Source: Adhaeribacter aerolatus (GTDB lineage: Bacteria > Bacteroidota > Bacteroidia > Cytophagales > Hymenobacteraceae). Taken from it: DNA of 64,000 bases. This document shows positions 47,844 through 56,334 of the stretch, piece after piece; position 1 is the first letter of the stretch, and every line of letters starts with the position of its first letter. Made by a program: the position numbers and the translations under genes. Location of the stretch: positions 1 to 64,000 of the forward strand of contig NZ_BJYS01000012.1 in assembly GCF_007991635.1 (NCBI RefSeq), in the 5' to 3' direction. The notes beneath the pieces are model-generated. The model was not told the origin of the DNA and searched no databases. It was given only the letters and a program-made list of their open reading frames with translations.

Positions 47844-47873
47844 TTTGGCAGGTGAGGTAGATGCTTATATTTG
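47844..47873 (+). promoter_or_regulatory. Promoter of the coiled-coil OmpA-family gene
   Basis: TTTG (47844-47847), an 18-bp spacer and TATATTTG (47866-47873). It is 25 bp upstream of the ATG at 47898. Confidence 0.7.
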
Positions 47874-47897
47874 TGAAGTTAATTAATTTATTCTGCT

Positions 47898-48869
47898 ATG
47901 TCCTTTTTACCTCTCCGCAAAATTTTCTTATTTCTTTTTTTTACTACCGCTTTAGCTTCCTGTGTTACGAAGAAAAAATTCGACGATCTGAGCGCCCGCA
48001 AAAGCAAGCTGGACCTGGATATTGCCGCCTGCGAAAAAGCCATGGCCCGGGTACAGGCCGAGCGTAAATCGTTGGCCGCAGAATTAGCCGAGTTGCAGTC
48101 TACGAACCAGAAAATGGTGAAGGATTCTACCGAAACCGGCGTTGCCCTGCGCAAAACCCGCAAGCTTTATGCGGAATTAAACGGCACTTATGACAAACTA
48201 ATCAAGAACCACGAAAGATTAATGTCGAACAGTGCCTCCGAATCAACGCGTTTATCGGCTGACCTGGCCCGCCGCGAAGCCGAATTACTGACCAGCAAAA
48301 ACCAGATCGACAAGCTGAGCGCCGACCTGAAAACCCGGGAAGAACGCCTGAACGAAATGGAACGGGTACTGGCCGAAAAAGACAAAGCCGTTGATAACCT
48401 GCGGAACAAAGTAAGCAATGCTTTGCTGGGCTTTAAATCGAACGACTTAACGGTAAATGTAAAAAATGGCAAAGTGTATGTTTCATTGTCGGAGCAGTTG
48501 TTGTTTAAATCGGGCAGTACCAAAGTAGACCCTAAGGGCCAGGAAGCGCTGCAAAAATTAGCCCAGGCCCTCCGCGACCAGCAGGAAGTAAACGTATTGG
48601 TAGAAGGCCACACCGACGATGTACCCGTTTCGAAAGGAACCATGGGCATGAAAGATAACTGGGATTTAAGTGTGCTGCGTGCCACTGAAATTACTCGTAT
48701 TTTAACCAGTGCGGGATTAACTCCCGAGCGCGTTACGCCTTCGGGCCGTTCAAAATACGTGCCCGTGGCCCAAAACACTTCCGCCGACCAGCGCTCCTTA
48801 AACCGCCGGACCGAAATTATCTTAACGCCAAAATTAGACGAACTCTTTCAGATTCTGGAGAAAAATTAG
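47898..48869 (+). CDS. OmpA-family lipoprotein with long coiled coil
   Basis: A 323-residue lipoprotein (lipobox ALASC, Cys at about 22). Residues 25-180 form a long heptad-rich coiled coil (Lys/Glu/Leu-rich, for example ADLKTREERLNEMERVLAEK). Residues 195-315 form an OmpA domain with LLFKSGSTKVDPKG, VEGHTDDVPV and NRRTEIILTP. The coiled coil would span the periplasm from the outer membrane to peptidoglycan. It is preceded by a strong promoter and followed by a repeat-rich gap. Confidence 0.92.
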   Translation: MSFLPLRKIFLFLFFTTALASCVTKKKFDDLSARKSKLDLDIAACEKAMARVQAERKSLAAELAELQSTNQKMVKDSTETGVALRKTRKLYAELNGTYDKLIKNHERLMSNSASESTRLSADLARREAELLTSKNQIDKLSADLKTREERLNEMERVLAEKDKAVDNLRNKVSNALLGFKSNDLTVNVKNGKVYVSLSEQLLFKSGSTKVDPKGQEALQKLAQALRDQQEVNVLVEGHTDDVPVSKGTMGMKDNWDLSVLRATEITRILTSAGLTPERVTPSGRSKYVPVAQNTSADQRSLNRRTEIILTPKLDELFQILEKN

Positions 48870-48871
48870 GC

Positions 48872-49240
48872 ACCTCATCCCCCGGCCCCTTCTCCTCTGG
48901 AAGAAGGGGAGCCGGTCTGACGGTTAAATAATTACAACTCTTTTGGCTAAGTTAGATTATTTAACAGAACAATTTATCAGATTAAATAACTTAAGTCCTT
49001 CGCTTTTAAGAGCTAGGATTAGGTCAAAAAGCATAAACCTAGTCTGTAAGGCTGAAAGCATTTATTGTATAAAAAGTGAAGTAGGTAAAAAAAGCTATTG
49101 CTTCCTAACCTGTAGGACCTTTTAACCGATATTTTTTTTAGAGTTGAGACATTTAAAATTATTTCTATTCGCAATATAGCCTTCATTATCCTGTGTTCGC
49201 ATCGTAGGCCTTTAGGGGGAGGATTTAGGGTGAGGTTAAA
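48872..49240. repeat. Possible repeat element with CCTCAYCC / GGRTGAGG-type ends
   Basis: The left end reads CCTCATCCCCCGGCCCCTTC and the right end GGGGGAGG, then GGGTGAGG. The ends are roughly complementary and enclose about 300 bp of unrelated AT-rich DNA. Similar C-rich strings occur at 50831-50930. They look like dispersed intergenic repeats of this phylum. Confidence 0.4.
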
Positions 49241-49282
49241 AGAGCACTTCATTTTATACTAAAAATTAGTACTTTAACTTAT

Positions 49283-49323
49283 AAACAGAAGGGCCGGTTT
49301 TAGTAAAACCGGCCCTTCTGTTT
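49283..49323. terminator. Very stable bidirectional hairpin terminator
   Basis: Arms 49283-49301 and 49305-49323 are perfectly complementary (19 bp, 20 with the next pair), with only a 3-nt loop AGT. The core is GGGCCGG/CCGGCCC. It can end the minus-strand methionine-pathway gene. Confidence 0.85.
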
Positions 49324-49397
49324 AAATACCCTAAGAAATTTCCTTAATCGAACATCTGATATCGAGAACCGAACATCGAATAACGATTAACGAAAAC

Positions 49398-50537
49398 CTA
49401 TCCTAGCGCCTGCTCCAGGTCGGCGAGTAAATCTTCGATGTCTTCGATGCCGACGCTTAGGCGGATCAGCGAATCACTTAAACCCGCTTTCAGGCGTTCT
49501 GCCTGCGGAATACTGGCGTGGGTCATGGTGGCCGGGTGCCCGCAAAGCGACTCCACGCCACCTAACGATTCGGCCAGGGTAAAATATTTAACTTTCTCCA
49601 ATACCTTTATGGCATCTTCCTGGCGGTCGCCTTTCAGCACAAAAGAAATCATACCACCAAAGTCGCGCATCTGCGCCTGGGCAATCTGGTAGTTCGGGTG
49701 CGTTGGGAAACCGGGCCAATAAACCTTTTCTACCTTCGGATGCTGTTGCAGGTATTCGGCCACGGCCCGCCCATTTTCGCAATGACGCTGCATGCGCACG
49801 TGCAAGGTTTTAAGGCCCCGCAACAACAAAAAGCAATCTTGCGGACCTGGCGTGCCACCGCAGGCATTCTGAATAAAGGCCAAGCGCTGCGCCAAATCTT
49901 CGTCTTTCACGATTAAAGCACCCATCACCACATCGGAGTGGCCGCCCATGTATTTGGTTAGCGAATGCATCACAATGTCGGCTCCTAAATCGAGGGGGGT
50001 TTGCAGGTAAGGCGTGGCAAACGTATTATCAACTACGAGTAAAACATTGTGTTTTTTGGCAATTTCAGCTGCGCCTTTTATGTCAATAATATTTAGTAAT
50101 GGGTTGGTAGGCGTTTCGAGCCACAAAATGCGGGTATTTTGGGTAATGTGCTCTTCTACGGTCGCGATATCGGCCATCGGAATAAAAGTAAACTTAATGC
50201 CGTATTGCTGGAATATTTTTGTAAAAATGCGGTAGCTGCCCCCGTACAAATCGTTCGTCGAGATAACCTCATCGCCGGGCTTAAGTAGTTTTACCACCGC
50301 ATCAATAGCAGCCATCCCCGAGGCAAAACACAAACCAAAGTTCCCGTTCTCCAGGGCAGCCAGAGCGTTTTGTAAAGCGGTACGTGTCGGGTTGTGGGTC
50401 CGGGAATATTCGTAGCCCTGGTGGTCGCCGGGTGACCGCTGGGCATAAGTAGAAGTTTGGTAAATAGGCGTCATGATGGCGCCGGTTGCCGGGTCAGGGT
50501 GTACCCCCGCGTGTATGGTTTTGGTTCCGAATTTCAT
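49398..50537 (-). CDS. Cystathionine gamma-synthase/lyase-type PLP enzyme
   Basis: A 379-residue Cys/Met-metabolism PLP enzyme. Seen are YEYSRTHNPTRTALQNALA (about 42-60, phosphate-binding Tyr/Arg of the partner subunit), FASGMAAIDAV (about 76), VDNTFATPYLQTPLDLGADI (about 169; PLP-binding Asp), and HSLTKYMGGHSDVVMGAL with the Schiff-base Lys at about 194. From sequence alone, gamma-synthase (metB) and gamma-lyase cannot be told apart. The minus-strand promoter candidate (TTTG-N20-TAACTTGC, 50564-50595) is close to the start. No SAM-type riboswitch was recognised in the leader. Confidence 0.9.
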   Translation of the reverse strand: MKFGTKTIHAGVHPDPATGAIMTPIYQTSTYAQRSPGDHQGYEYSRTHNPTRTALQNALAALENGNFGLCFASGMAAIDAVVKLLKPGDEVISTNDLYGGSYRIFTKIFQQYGIKFTFIPMADIATVEEHITQNTRILWLETPTNPLLNIIDIKGAAEIAKKHNVLLVVDNTFATPYLQTPLDLGADIVMHSLTKYMGGHSDVVMGALIVKDEDLAQRLAFIQNACGGTPGPQDCFLLLRGLKTLHVRMQRHCENGRAVAEYLQQHPKVEKVYWPGFPTHPNYQIAQAQMRDFGGMISFVLKGDRQEDAIKVLEKVKYFTLAESLGGVESLCGHPATMTHASIPQAERLKAGLSDSLIRLSVGIEDIEDLLADLEQALG

Positions 50538-50563
50538 AGTTGCTTAAACAGGATTAGTGCGGC

Positions 50564-50595
50564 GCAAGTTACGGGATTGGCCACCTAACTCCAAA
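50564..50595 (-). promoter_or_regulatory. Candidate promoter of the PLP enzyme gene
   Basis: On the minus strand TTTG (50592-50595), 20-bp spacer, TAACTTGC (50564-50571). The -7 box matches TAnnTTTG at 6 of 8 positions. Confidence 0.35.
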
Positions 50596-50830
50596 ACTCC
50601 GACTCAACAGCCCTAAACCAAGCCCCTACTACAACTGTTTCCAAAACTTTGTTAAGGCTAATGTTAGTGCAATAAAATATTATCCCTTCCGCCCTCCGGC
50701 CATCTTCTCTAAATCAGGGCAGGAGTTGCAGATGAGCCAAGGCTAATCTAATCCGTGAGTTATATAATAAATGAATCTTTATTGCACCGTCTACAGCTTA
50801 TCCTTCGGGATAATCGCTGCCTACTGCCGC

Positions 50831-50930
50831 TCCCCTCCTTGGATGAGGGGGCAGGGGTGGTTTGATTCAGAATATTGATGGTTTTTTTCCTCCCCCTACC
50901 CCCTCCAAAGGGGGACTGTTCGTGGACACT
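50831..50930. repeat. C/G-rich palindromic intergenic repeat
   Basis: Contains CCCCTCCTTGGATGAGGGG, GCAGGGGTGGTTTG and then CCTCCCCCTACCCCCTCC with AAAGGGGGA. The two halves are partly complementary. This type is dispersed in many Bacteroidota genomes, as I recall. Confidence 0.45.
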
Positions 50931-51101
50931 GGGGAAGGTAAGACAAGTAAACACCTTGGCATTGAAAGATGGATTCTTGCAAAAGTTGAATGCCAATGTT
51001 TGACAATCCCCCCTTCCTTACCACTTCCTTAAACCCAATACTGCCATAAATAAAATTTTTACGTTTAACTTTCAACCCCAAACGATAAACCTGAACTGCG
51101 C

Positions 51102-51809
51102 GTGCTGAAAGAACTTTTTAGAAAAAATGCCTCTACTTTTATTTCACTGCTGTTACTGGTAGTAGTGCCGGTGCTGGTTAGCTCTACCTTAGCTTATTAC
51201 TTATACCAGTACCAGGAAGTGCTCCAAAGCCTGAGTCCGGCCGAAACCCTGTTGTATTTTGTAGTGGTGGCCTTTACCATGGCTTTTGCCCTCACCCCTA
51301 CCACCTTTGTTGCCTTGGTTACGGGTTATTATTTTGGCTGGCCGGGCTTTATAGGCGTAGTGCTCTCCTACGGGCTGGCGGCTTTAATGGGGTACGGCGT
51401 AGCCCGGTTCATCGACCATGGCAAAATGATGGCTTTTCTGCACCGCTTTAAAAAGGCCGGGGCTGTAATGGACGAACTGCGCGAACAAAGCTGGGGCCTC
51501 ATTATTTTAAGCCGGATTTCGCCGGTGCTGCCTTTTGCCTTCATGACGTTTGTGCTTTCCCTGTTGCGCGTAGACCGGGTTAAATTTTTGGTGGCAAGTA
51601 TGCTGGGCATGTTGCCCCGCACCCTTTTCTTTTTCTGGGTAGGCACACAGGCTCAGAACATTATTACGCTGCTCAACAACCCCGATGCCGGCAACGAAGG
51701 TAAAATTCTGGTTATCGGGTTAATCATTATTTCGCTTTTTGGGTTATATTACATCTTTAACCGGGCGCTCAAGAAAGCCTTACGCCGCAGCGCCGACGTA
51801 AAAAATTAA
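51102..51809 (+). CDS. VTT-domain (TVP38/TMEM64-like) membrane protein
   Basis: A 235-residue inner-membrane protein starting at GTG 51102. It has about five to six hydrophobic segments. The VTT signature region reads PTTFVALVTGYYFGWPGFIG (about 67-86), then GYGVARFID. The second half has SRISPVLPFAFMTFVLSLLRV and FFFWVGTQAQNI. VTT/DedA-type proteins act in lipid scrambling or membrane homeostasis; the role here is unknown. It is followed by the tRNA gene on the same strand. Confidence 0.88.
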   Translation: MLKELFRKNASTFISLLLLVVVPVLVSSTLAYYLYQYQEVLQSLSPAETLLYFVVVAFTMAFALTPTTFVALVTGYYFGWPGFIGVVLSYGLAALMGYGVARFIDHGKMMAFLHRFKKAGAVMDELREQSWGLIILSRISPVLPFAFMTFVLSLLRVDRVKFLVASMLGMLPRTLFFFWVGTQAQNIITLLNNPDAGNEGKILVIGLIIISLFGLYYIFNRALKKALRRSADVKN

Positions 51810-51829
51810 CGAATATATTTTAGGAAGGC

Positions 51830-51861
51830 TTGCTTTTAATAAATTAAAGTATTTATCTTTG
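51830..51861 (+). promoter_or_regulatory. tRNA-Arg promoter
   Basis: TTG (51830-51832), a 21-bp spacer and TATCTTTG (51854-51861), with the -7 box fully matching TAnnTTTG. It lies 21 bp before the tRNA. Confidence 0.55.
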
Positions 51862-51882
51862 TGCTCTCAAAACGAGAAAGCT

Positions 51883-51956
51883 GGTCACGTAGCTCAACTG
51901 GATAGAGCATCTGACTACGAATCAGAAGGTTTGGGGTTCGACTCCCTACGCGACCA
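51883..51956 (+). tRNA. tRNA-Arg (anticodon ACG)
   Basis: A 74-nt cloverleaf. The anticodon stem TCTGA/TCAGA encloses CTACGAA, with ACG at 51917-51919. The T-arm has TTCGACT, and the D-arm contains AGCTCAACTGGATAGAGC. The acceptor stem GGTCACG/CGCGACC has one A-C mismatch at the fifth pair. The 3' CCA is not encoded (CTA follows the discriminator A). A promoter and a terminator flank it. It marks the left edge of the AT-rich block. Confidence 0.95.
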
Positions 51957-51960
51957 CTAG

Positions 51961-51996
51961 AAAGGCTCTTAGAAATACTCTAAGGGCCTTTTTTAT
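51961..51996 (+). terminator. Terminator after tRNA-Arg
   Basis: A 13-pair stem (51961-51973 with 51979-51991, including one G-T pair), 5-nt loop AATAC and a T run. Confidence 0.85.
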
Positions 51997-51998
51997 TT

Positions 51999-52243
51999 AG
52001 TTCGGAAATATATCGGACACCAGTTCTATTATCTAAATTCTTTTAATGCATCATACTGTTTTTCATAATCCTATAAAACAGCTACAATTCCTTAATAGAT
52101 TTTATTGCTAAATAGATACTATTTAATATTAAATTGAATTATCAACTTCTACTAGATTTTATCCTCTGATTTAATAATTCTTCTAATTTTAAGTATAAAG
52201 TAAGTTAAGCGAAAATACTTATTCTAAAACTATAATACCGCTA
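51999..52243. other. AT-rich stretch between the tRNA and the IS3 relic
   Basis: About 245 bp with no gene. No copy of the IS 3' end sequence (TGGACTTGCAAC on the outer side) can be found here, so the left end of the IS seems lost. Confidence 0.4.
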
Positions 52244-52763
52244 ATGAGGAAATTCGACAAAGAATTTAAGCTGATGACCGTTGAGCTCAGTAAGTACGCG
52301 GAGACTTAAATGCGCCAGCCGAAGAATTAGATAATCGGGCACAGCTTATTTATTGCTGACGTAGCGAGTTTTTAGATAAGAATGCAGGCAGCTTTCCAGG
52401 CCATGAAAAACACAAGCATACTCCCGAATATGCGGTGATAGCCAAATTAAAGAAACAACTTCAGGATGTAGGGTTAGAAAGGAATATGGGACCAATGCTG
52501 ACATACATTTGCGGGTCAAAAAAGGCCTTCAGCATCTTCTTCAAGGGAGACGACAAACCTACCGAACTGAAGTGATTAAGGTAACTGGTTTGAAAATCAA
52601 CCAACGGCTACTATTGAGTTCTTTGAGTTAAATAAAATCTGGCACAACCGAGAAAGGCTGTATTCCCGCTTAGCCTAACGTACTCCAGTTCAAATGAAAG
52701 AACTACTAAATCGTCTATCTGAGGCCACTTAATTTTTTGTCGGCTTTTTTGTTGCAAGTCCAG
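52244..52763 (+). mobile_element. Decayed IS3-family insertion sequence
   Basis: Starts with an orfA-like ATG (MRKFDKEFKLMTVELS), then after stops and frame changes gives EFLDKNAGSFPGHEKHKHTP, followed by AKLKKQLQDV, all typical of an IS3 OrfA. Immediately after come RTEV-type N-terminal OrfB remnants (VIKVTGLKINQR). Then, with most of OrfB deleted, the OrfB C-terminus appears as IWHNRERLYSRLA, a stop, then RTPVQMKELLNRLSE. The right end reads TTGTCGGC...GTTGCAAGTCCA, like the inverted repeat of related elements. The catalytic DDE region is gone, so it cannot move by itself. Confidence 0.8.
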
Positions 52764-53180
52764 TATGCAACACATCAAGTTTAGCCGATTTTACTCCTTT
52801 GCTTTCTCAGCAAGAACGTTAGTTATCAACTAGGAGTAAGCACGAACTCACTTGAGCACCGTTATATTACATCGAGCACACGTCCAATAGCTCAAAATGC
52901 CATACTTTATTAAGTATTATTGTAAAGCATGTTGCTTTAGCTCATCGAGTAAACATTTACAGCACTGTAAAAAAAATCTTAACTTTTATATCTTCAACGC
53001 TAATGCCATTATACCAGTCTATTTTAATCATTTTTGCTCAACGGTATAAAACCAAATATGCAAATTCATATATAATTATTAATAATTGTTGTACCTATTT
53101 TTTTTATAAAAATTTAAAGAATTTATAAAATATTTTTAATTATATTAGAGCTTGTTTAAACCCTATATACACTATTAAAT
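52764..53180. other. AT-rich stretch upstream of the LuxR-type gene
   Basis: About 420 bp, strongly A/T-rich toward the right. No ORF, no TAnnTTTG match near the start at 53181. It should hold the promoter of the LuxR-type gene and perhaps of the Bat operon. Confidence 0.4.
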
Positions 53181-53444
53181 ATGGAACAGATTTACCCAAG
53201 CAAAGAGGCATTGGCAACGCCAAAGTATTTGAATGTTAGTACTCAATTGTCGCTAACGAAAAGAGAAACTGAAATTTTAAAGCTTATTACAGATGAATAC
53301 TCAAGCTTAGAAATTGCAGAAACCCTTTCTATTAGTCTCAAAACAGTAGATACACACCGAAAGAGCTTAATTAGGAAAACTGGAGCCCGCAATATAGTTG
53401 GCCTAGTGAAATTTGCCTTGCACTTTAGCATAGCAAAGTGGTAA
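53181..53444 (+). CDS. Stand-alone LuxR-type HTH protein
   Basis: An 87-residue protein that is mostly a single LuxR C-terminal HTH domain: LTKRETEILKLITDEYSSLE (about 26-45), IAETLSISLKTVDTHRKSLI (about 46-65), RKTGARNIVGLVKFAL. The usual receiver or sensor domain is missing; the first ~25 residues are not conserved. It lies 48 bp upstream of the moxR gene in the same direction. It may regulate the Bat operon, perhaps co-transcribed with it, but this is inferred only from position. Confidence 0.85.
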   Translation: MEQIYPSKEALATPKYLNVSTQLSLTKRETEILKLITDEYSSLEIAETLSISLKTVDTHRKSLIRKTGARNIVGLVKFALHFSIAKW

Positions 53445-53492
53445 ATCTAGGGTTTAAATAATTAATTTAAATATTTATAGCTTTTTAACTAT

Positions 53493-54494
53493 ATGCCTCA
53501 AACAGACCTCCTTTCATGCATCTCTTTAAAAGAACGAGTACAGCATGAGAGTATCTTAATAAAACACCTAACAAAAGAAATAAAAAAAACAATTATTGGA
53601 CAGACCTATATGATAGAGCGATTATTAATTGCTGTACTAGGAGGTGGGCACATATTGTTAGAGGGTGTACCTGGCTTAGCAAAGACTTTGGCCGCTAAAA
53701 CTATGGCAACAGCTATAGACGCTACATTTAGCAGAATTCAATTTACTCCCGATTTGCTTCCTTCCGATATCACTGGTACAACCATATTCAGTATGGAAAC
53801 AAATAATTTTATTCCTAAAAAAGGCCCCATCTTTGCAAATTTTGTTTTGGCTGATGAAATTAACAGAGCCCCTGAGAAGGTACAGAGTGCTTTACTTGAA
53901 GCAATGCAAGAAAATCAAGTAACAATTGGTGAATACACATACAAACTGGAATCTCCTTTTACTGTACTAGCTACCCAAAATCCAGTAGAGCAACATGGCA
54001 CCTATACATTACCAGAAGCACAGCTCGACAGGTTTATGCTGAAGATTTTGATAGATTACCCTCAAATTGATGAAGAAAGGCTAATTATGCGAAATAATCT
54101 AAGTACAAGGCCGCATAACAATAATGCAGTTCTTACTAAAGATAAAATTGTAGATCTTTGTAAGTTGGTAAAGGAGATTTATTTGGATGAAAAAATAGAG
54201 AGTTATATCTTAAATATTGTGTTCTCAACTAGGTATCCTGACAAGTTTGGATTTCCTCAACTTCAGAATTTTATAAAAACTGGAGTATCTCCCAGAGGAA
54301 GTATCAACCTTGCAACTGCTGCTAAGGCTTGTGCTTTTCTGAACGAAAGGGATTATGTTATACCTGAAGATGTGAAGGAGGTAGTTGCAGACGTACTTAG
54401 ACACAGAATAAGTCTGACTTACGCTGCTGAGGCCGAAAATTTAACTCAAGACGATATGCTGCATGAAATAATTAATCAAATTCCTATACCTTAA
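53493..54494 (+). CDS. MoxR-family AAA+ ATPase of the Bat operon
   Basis: A 333-residue MoxR protein. Walker A is GVPGLAKT (about 63-70), Walker B ADEINRAP (about 115-122), sensor 1 LATQNPVEQHGTYTLPEAQL (about 152-171), with the C-terminal lid ending in VSPRGSINLATAAKACAFL. MoxR ATPases act as chaperones for von Willebrand A proteins encoded next to them, here DUF58, BatA and BatB. It is the first gene of the operon and is followed 49 bp later by the DUF58 gene. Confidence 0.95.
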   Translation: MPQTDLLSCISLKERVQHESILIKHLTKEIKKTIIGQTYMIERLLIAVLGGGHILLEGVPGLAKTLAAKTMATAIDATFSRIQFTPDLLPSDITGTTIFSMETNNFIPKKGPIFANFVLADEINRAPEKVQSALLEAMQENQVTIGEYTYKLESPFTVLATQNPVEQHGTYTLPEAQLDRFMLKILIDYPQIDEERLIMRNNLSTRPHNNNAVLTKDKIVDLCKLVKEIYLDEKIESYILNIVFSTRYPDKFGFPQLQNFIKTGVSPRGSINLATAAKACAFLNERDYVIPEDVKEVVADVLRHRISLTYAAEAENLTQDDMLHEIINQIPIP

Positions 54495-54543
54495 AAAATG
54501 TGTCCTTTAATATAAATTCTAAACACGTATTTGTAAATGCATA

Positions 54544-55422
54544 ATGGCAAAGACCTGGCATACCTATGCTAAAAGAGCCCAAAAGTTAGATGCTCTTGTT
54601 TTAAAAGCAAAAAGGCTTTCAGATCAACTCCTTACTGGTGGGCAACAAAGTTATTTCAAAGGCAAGGGTATACTTTTTGATGAAGTAAGAAAATACCAAC
54701 CAGGCGACGATGTACGCAGCATCCATTGGAATGTAACTGCCAGATTACGTGAGCCGCATATTAAGCTTTATAAGGAAGAAAAAAATCTCACCCTATTGTT
54801 ACTAGTAGATGTTAGCGGATCTGGAATTTTCGGTACTCGAAAACAAACTAAATTCGATACGATAACAGAACTATGTGCTGTTCTAGCTCTTGCTGCTCAA
54901 AAGAGTAACTTTAGTGTTGGCGCAGTTTTTTTTAGTGATAAGCTAGAGAAAGTCATACATCCTCAGAAAGGTAAATCAAACTTCATTAAAATTCTCCACT
55001 TCTTGGCTTTCCTGGATGTAACAGGTAAACAGACAAGTATTAAAATTGCCCTAAATTATGTACTTAATATAGCCCGGAAAGGAAACTTAGTTGTAGTGCT
55101 CTCTGATTTCATGGACAATAGCTATACTGATGTGCTAAAATTAATGAATCTGAAGCACGAACTTTTAGGAATTAGGGTATATGACAAATCAGAAGCAATG
55201 CTACCTGCTGGCTCGTACATGCAGATATTAGATGCTGAAACGGGAAAATCAGCAATTGCAAATACTTCTTCAAAACGCTTTGGTCAAAGTTATCATGCAT
55301 GGTACCAAGAAAATGAAACCTCCTTCCTAAATGCTTTTACTAAGGCCGGCGCTGGGATAATAAATATTGCTACTGACGAGGCTTATATTGAAAAACTACG
55401 TTATTACTTTCAAAAAAAATGA
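54544..55422 (+). CDS. DUF58 domain protein
   Basis: A 292-residue soluble protein. The DUF58 core has GILFDEVRKYQPGDDVRSIH (about 40-59) and a vWA-like MIDAS motif DVSGSG (about 97). DUF58 proteins are the constant partner of MoxR ATPases in Bat-type operons. It overlaps the next gene by 4 bp (ATGA), so translation is coupled. The role in the complex is unknown. Confidence 0.93.
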   Translation: MAKTWHTYAKRAQKLDALVLKAKRLSDQLLTGGQQSYFKGKGILFDEVRKYQPGDDVRSIHWNVTARLREPHIKLYKEEKNLTLLLLVDVSGSGIFGTRKQTKFDTITELCAVLALAAQKSNFSVGAVFFSDKLEKVIHPQKGKSNFIKILHFLAFLDVTGKQTSIKIALNYVLNIARKGNLVVVLSDFMDNSYTDVLKLMNLKHELLGIRVYDKSEAMLPAGSYMQILDAETGKSAIANTSSKRFGQSYHAWYQENETSFLNAFTKAGAGIINIATDEAYIEKLRYYFQKK

Positions 55423-56327
55423 AATTTTCAATATACTTCATTATAATAAGGATAATAGCTTTAATAAGCCTGTGGCTATATGATACTACAAATGCTTTCG
55501 CAAGTACTCTAAGTCCATCTATAAAAACTACAGTGAACACGCCCCAGATCATGATTGGTGATCGTATGATTGTAACAGTTGAAGTAATTTATCCTGAGGA
55601 GGCTAATGTAGAATGGCCCATATTGAAGGATTCGCTAAATAGTTTTGAGATAATAAAAAAAGAGTTAATTAAAACATTCTTTGAGGAAGGAAGTTCAAAA
55701 CAAAGTCTACAAATAACCTTAACAAACTTTACACCAGGAACTCATATAATCGAACCATTACCAGTTAAAATTTTAACCTCATCAAATGTATACTTACTCC
55801 ATAGTTCCAAATTAAATGTTCTATGTAAGTTGCTATCAGTAGATCTCACCCGTCCTTTTAATGAGATACAGCCCTCAGTTTCGATTGCTTATACCCAAGA
55901 AGAATTATTTCCTTATAAGCTTAGTATTGGCTTTATAATTCTGTTAATAGTTATATTCTTAGTATACACCACAAAGCCACACCTGTGGATAGGTATAAAC
56001 CGGCAGGCACCAAAATTCTATAAACAAACAATTACAGAGTTAAAAAAACTTGAGCGGGCTGAAGATATTCAGAACAGATTACCAAATGTTTTACGGACTT
56101 ATATCAACGAACGTTTTAGTATTCCATCTCACTCGGCAACTACAAGAGAACTCCTGATTCAGTTGCAAATGGCTAGGCTGGAGGGTGACACTTTACAAAA
56201 ATTAAGTACAATCTTGATCACAATAGATAAGTCAAAATTTTCCAGAAATACGATTCAGTTTATGGATGCCCAAATTCTTTTAAATAAAAGCAAAGAATTT
56301 GTTAAAAAAACTAAACCTATAAATTAA
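55419..56327 (+). CDS. BatD-like membrane protein with DUF4381-type tail
   Basis: A 302-residue protein. Signal peptide or anchor about 1-28, one Ig-like periplasmic domain (about 35-145; QIMIGDRMIVTVEVIYPEEA), a membrane helix at about 170-188 (LSIGFIILLIVIFLVYT) and a cytoplasmic helical domain (about 200-300) like DUF4381 (TYINERFSIPSHSATTRELL, LITIDKSKFSRN). This layout is a small version of BatD, which also appears later in the same operon. It sits between DUF58 and BatA; many Bat operons have a gene of unclear function in this position. Confidence 0.75.
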   Translation: MKFSIYFIIIRIIALISLWLYDTTNAFASTLSPSIKTTVNTPQIMIGDRMIVTVEVIYPEEANVEWPILKDSLNSFEIIKKELIKTFFEEGSSKQSLQITLTNFTPGTHIIEPLPVKILTSSNVYLLHSSKLNVLCKLLSVDLTRPFNEIQPSVSIAYTQEELFPYKLSIGFIILLIVIFLVYTTKPHLWIGINRQAPKFYKQTITELKKLERAEDIQNRLPNVLRTYINERFSIPSHSATTRELLIQLQMARLEGDTLQKLSTILITIDKSKFSRNTIQFMDAQILLNKSKEFVKKTKPIN

Positions 56328-56334
56328 AATTGAT

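Larger units (their letters stand above)
47404..47897. other. Divergent regulatory region between accD and the OmpA-type gene
   Basis: About 490 bp with two strong promoters facing away from each other (47527-47556 minus, 47844-47873 plus) and a hairpin in the accD leader (47457-47484). The central part has no ORF. Confidence 0.6.
48870..49397. other. Intergenic stretch with repeats and a terminator
   Basis: About 530 bp. Contains C-rich and G-rich repeat fragments at both ends of 48872-49240, an AT-rich middle without a supported gene and the 19-20-bp terminator hairpin at 49283. Confidence 0.5.
50538..51101. other. Intergenic stretch with C-rich repeats
   Basis: About 560 bp between divergent genes. 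The first part holds the promoter of the PLP enzyme gene; 50831-50930 holds C/G-rich palindromic repeats. No gene is seen. Confidence 0.5.

Noticed and set aside
48943-49125. 60-codon ORF inside the repeat region
   Set aside because: Low-complexity composition, no family and located within a suspected repeat element.
50538-50700. SAM-type riboswitch before the cystathionine gamma-synthase-type gene
   Set aside because: No recognisable SAM-binding consensus; the leader is short with a promoter close to the start.
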